This document shows, piece after piece, positions 61,501-64,000 of a stretch of DNA of 64,000 bases (its first letter is position 1; each line of letters starts with the position of its first letter). A program made the position numbers and the translations under genes. Origin of the DNA: Sipunculus nudus. Its lineage: Eukaryota > Annelida > Sipuncula > Golfingiida > Sipunculidae. The DNA lies in the NCBI GenBank assembly GCA_026874595.1, contig CM049320.1, positions 38,254,714 to 38,318,713 of the forward strand. The letters are read 5' to 3'. The notes under the pieces were generated by a model. The model was not told where the DNA came from. It saw only the letters and a program-made list of their open reading frames with translations, and did no database searches.

Positions 61501-62325
61501 CTGCTAAGGATACAGTCTGGGACTATAGGCTGATGTGAAATAACTGAATATTTATTGCAAAGTACCTGTATCAATTTTCAATAAAAACATCAGAAATGTT
61601 AGTTGTATGTACAATCACACTGGACATGCTGCTATCAGTCAATCCTTTTTGTTAAGTTATTCAGTGTAGAGATAAAATATTGCAGGCTGTAAGGCATGTT
61701 GGTAATTAATTATTTTTCAATGTTAAAATTCTGCAATCACATATATCCATATTAAAATGATTTTCTTTTATTTATAAATGTGGCAACCCTAAAATAAACA
61801 AACTCTTTTAAAAGAAGGATTAAACTATAAAGTAGATCACCATTTAAGGAAAACAATAAAATGAATAAATAACAAGAAAAATTTTAAGAAGTGCTGGTTT
61901 CTCTGTAAGGACAATGGATTTATTGTTTTTCAAAGTGCTATAAGTGAATGCTCCTTATCTGCTAGCATACTGAATGAAAGCATCACTGACTTAACTGTCA
62001 GTAATGCAGAGGGCACAAGCATGAAACAGAATCTTTAAAATAATCTATAATACAGAAAAGTAATTTAAAGGCAGTTTACACAATATAAACTCTGTTACAG
62101 ACATCAAAGTAACAAGTGTCCTTTTACCTGGGAAGTCCTGGTCAGAGTTATTTCCTGAGGCCTAGGAAGTTAATAATAACAAGTACCCAGGGGCCCAAAG
62201 ACACTGGAAACCCACAGGGGGTCCACCCCTATGCAAGGTCTCAATACAGATGGACAGACTTATTAAGAACCGCACCACTGCAGGCCATTTTAACTTACCT
62301 CTACGATCCTCTATTGATTCCTTAC
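55534..62325 (-). other. GLCE: Inferred first intron of GLCE (6.8 kb)
   Basis: Runs from GTAAGG (62325) to CTTTCAG (55534) if the UTR exon is correct. No second gene or full mobile element was recognised. It contains a poly-C run at about 56224-56243 and a poly-G run at about 61476-61494. Apart from those runs, 55560-62320 looks unique and AT-rich, and open frames are short without family matches. Confidence 0.5.
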
Positions 62326-62383
62326 TTCTTCTAAATGCTACATCTCCCAATCGCATCTCAGCCTAAACCGCTGCGTCAAACAT
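62326..62383 (-). other. GLCE: Putative GLCE 5' UTR exon with two short upstream ORFs
   Basis: A 58-nt segment is bounded on the minus strand by a pyrimidine-rich tract ending in CTTTCAG and by a strong donor, GAAGAA/GTAAGG. Spliced to the acceptor at 55533 it places an in-frame TAG upstream of the first GLCE methionine, which supports the chosen start. The exon begins with ATG followed by five codons and a TAG. A second ATG inside it opens a frame that runs past the GLCE start out of frame before stopping. Because the exon has an acceptor, the transcription start must lie further upstream, in 62384-64000 or beyond the window. Splice signals are good, but no transcript evidence is available and the assignment to GLCE is inferred from position and strand. 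Confidence 0.5.
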
Positions 62384-64000
62384 CTGAAAGGAGAGAGAGA
62401 GCGGGACTTTAGTAATCGTTCTCTTTGCGTTCTCCATTCAACACCTCTACTGCTTGGGCTGCCACACGGCATTCTCCATCCGAGGGGGCTATGTCAAATA
62501 AATGGATTTGTGGACAAAACGCAGACAAAATGTAGTCAATATGCTCCACATTTCCGGTCCAAATTCTCATGGCAAATTGGATTCCAAGAAGTGAACCGGA
62601 GCACCTAGCGTGCTATGTTATTAGTGGCTTATCTTGCTTGTCTCGTTTACAGGGCTTTCTACATCTCCAATGCAGCAACACTCCCATTTTTAATCACACA
62701 GATCCCTGTAGGTTGAGACCAGCTTTTATGCTGTTTACATCCTTGGCTCAGCACGTTAAGCTATACAATAGTATTACTGGTTTTATATATTAATTACCAC
62801 TCAGGTATATATTATTCTGTTCAAACTGAGGGTTTTGTGGCTAATGGAGTAATAGCTCTGCCTTTGATAAATCTAAGATTTATAGAGTAAACTGCTATTC
62901 AATATTTCAAAGTACTTAAATCCTTATGGCACTAAGAGCTACATAATGTTCTTAAATCATTTACTTTAGGGAATAAGAAGAAATGCCAAATCTATTTAAG
63001 TGTAATGAACCTTTTGTTATAGTTTACTGAATAATAACATGCTGGTGATAAGTTTTTTATGTATAGCTCTTCTGAGGGTTTTGCAGTAATAGTAATGCTT
63101 AGTTATTCAATTCTTATGCAACAACAGTTCTGTTGGTATTTAAAAATAACCATTACTTTTTATGTCAATTGTGTCAACAATCAAAGTATAGCTATTATTA
63201 AACATCTATTTATATTGTTTTCTTACTGTAGATTTTTTCAGAATTAAATAGTTGTCATATAGTATACAAAATACAATCATTATAAGACACCAACACAAAT
63301 CCTGTACTGTATTGCCTCTTCAAACAGAACTTAATGAATAGCTGCTGTGAGCTGAAGCCATCAACTGTGCATGAAAACTGACCAGAAATAATATCCATAT
63401 AAATATTATTTCTGGTCAAAAGATATTTATATAAAAGATATTTATCTAATTCTTTTATTTAACAATAATAACCATATGGCTTGATGTACACCTATGTAAT
63501 TTCTAATAAAATACTCATTATCGCAGCTTTAATAACTGAGATGCACGAAGACAGTCGAAAAATCTATAAAGAATGAATGTTACAAAATGAGACACTCCTG
63601 GAGGGAGGTCTTCGTTCAGCTGATGACTTGCTGTAGATACACAATGACATGTCCAGCAAGTGATAAATCCAGTATGTGCTGCCCATGAAAAGACCAGCGC
63701 GACAATCTCTGTCATGTGGTAGACAAGTTTCCATGTAGAGGGTACTGGTCCTGAATGAACGGTTTCACTTCCAGACAGACAGTCGATGCTATTGGATGGA
63801 TTTATCATAAAACATTTGCCTCCTGCCATTCATTACTTATGAGTTTTTTGGGGTGTTATTTACAAACAAACAGGTAACGTCATTTGGTATTTCATTTATT
63901 TTTATTACAGTACCAAGGAGGATAAGTTGTACTCTGTGTTCGAATGTGTCTATTAGCAATATTATAACACACAAGCCTCAAAATGTACATGTCACCTATG
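62384..64000. other. Upstream region of GLCE, promoter not resolved
   Basis: No TATA box or initiator could be fixed with confidence. 62400-62760 is slightly richer in GC and CpG (for example GCGGGACTTTAGTAATCG, TCCGAGGG, TTTCCGGTCC) than what lies beyond and is the better candidate for a transcription start. A 103-residue minus-strand frame at 63518-63829 has no recognised domain and is not called a gene. A perfect hairpin at 63379-63418 is listed separately. Confidence 0.35.
63379..63418. repeat. Perfect 16-bp inverted repeat
   Basis: TGACCAGAAATAATAT (63379-63394) and ATATTATTTCTGGTCA (63403-63418) pair without mismatch around the 8-nt loop CCATATAA. It is followed by two direct AAGATATTTAT units. 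Could be a short MITE or an extruding cruciform; no RNA gene family recognised. Confidence 0.85.

Larger units (their letters stand above)
1..62383 (-). other. GLCE: GLCE gene span (heparan sulfate D-glucuronyl C5-epimerase), 3' end outside window
   Basis: Minus-strand gene reconstructed from five coding exons plus an inferred 5' UTR exon. All internal junctions are GT-AG and phases agree: exon 55385-55530 ends with two bases of a codon, 54561-54792 ends in phase 0, 16631-16802 leaves one base, 1138-1371 leaves one base, and 1-477 is open to the edge. The joined frame has about 420 codons with no stop. The family enzyme is a type II Golgi membrane protein that epimerises D-glucuronate to L-iduronate in N-sulfated heparan chains. 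The human protein is about 617 residues, so roughly the last third is missing at the left edge. That part holds most of the helical domain and most catalytic tyrosines described for vertebrate enzymes. Introns of 15.3 and 37.8 kb are full of repeats. Confidence 0.95.

Noticed and set aside
63518-63829. 103-residue minus-strand frame upstream of GLCE
   Set aside because: No domain recognised; could be a neighbouring exon, but no clear acceptor-donor pair was identified.

Overview
The window is eukaryotic, AT-rich and almost entirely intronic. Repeat content suggests a mollusc, most likely a bivalve: tRNA-headed SINEs, several MITE families, and Helitron-like non-autonomous elements carrying tandem ~145-bp monomers with the motif TGACCTTTGACCT. 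The species call is inference.

One protein-coding gene is supported. It lies on the minus strand and encodes D-glucuronyl C5-epimerase (GLCE), the Golgi enzyme that converts glucuronate to iduronate in heparan sulfate. Five coding exons were assembled by protein homology, consensus splice sites and matching phases: 55385-55530 (start codon and membrane anchor), 54561-54792, 16631-16802, 1138-1371 and 1-477 (runs off the left edge). They give 1261 nt, about 420 residues, uninterrupted. The C-terminal catalytic part, about 190 residues by comparison with the ~617-residue human enzyme, lies beyond coordinate 1. A spliced 5' UTR exon is inferred at 62326-62383. Introns are 660 bp, 15.3 kb, 37.8 kb, 0.6 kb and 6.8 kb, so about 98% of the window is intron or upstream DNA.

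Layout, left to right: 1-1371, two GLCE exons; 1372-16630, intron with a Helitron-like remnant and a repeat-array element (1.5-2.9 kb), two SINEs of one family, a pogo/Tigger-like MITE, a TTAA-flanked 2.2-kb element with a nested 451-bp MITE, a 32-bp minisatellite and a second SINE; 16631-16802, exon; 16803-54560, giant intron with four further Helitron-like elements (17.8-20.2, 23.4-25.3, 26.9-30.3 and 46.5-48.7 kb), a third SINE copy, two copies each of a TTAA MITE and a GGTTCTCAGG MITE, and minisatellites; 54561-55533, exons; 55534-64000, first intron and upstream DNA with the UTR exon and a 16-bp perfect hairpin.

The most striking non-coding feature is the family of monomer arrays. Most monomers carry a consensus nuclear-receptor DR1 site (AGGTCAAAGGTCA on the minus strand), and the array at 27.0-29.7 kb is organised as monomer, dimer, tetramer and a 1,148-bp octamer. 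No bacterial features, CRISPR arrays, rRNA or convincing functional tRNA genes were seen.
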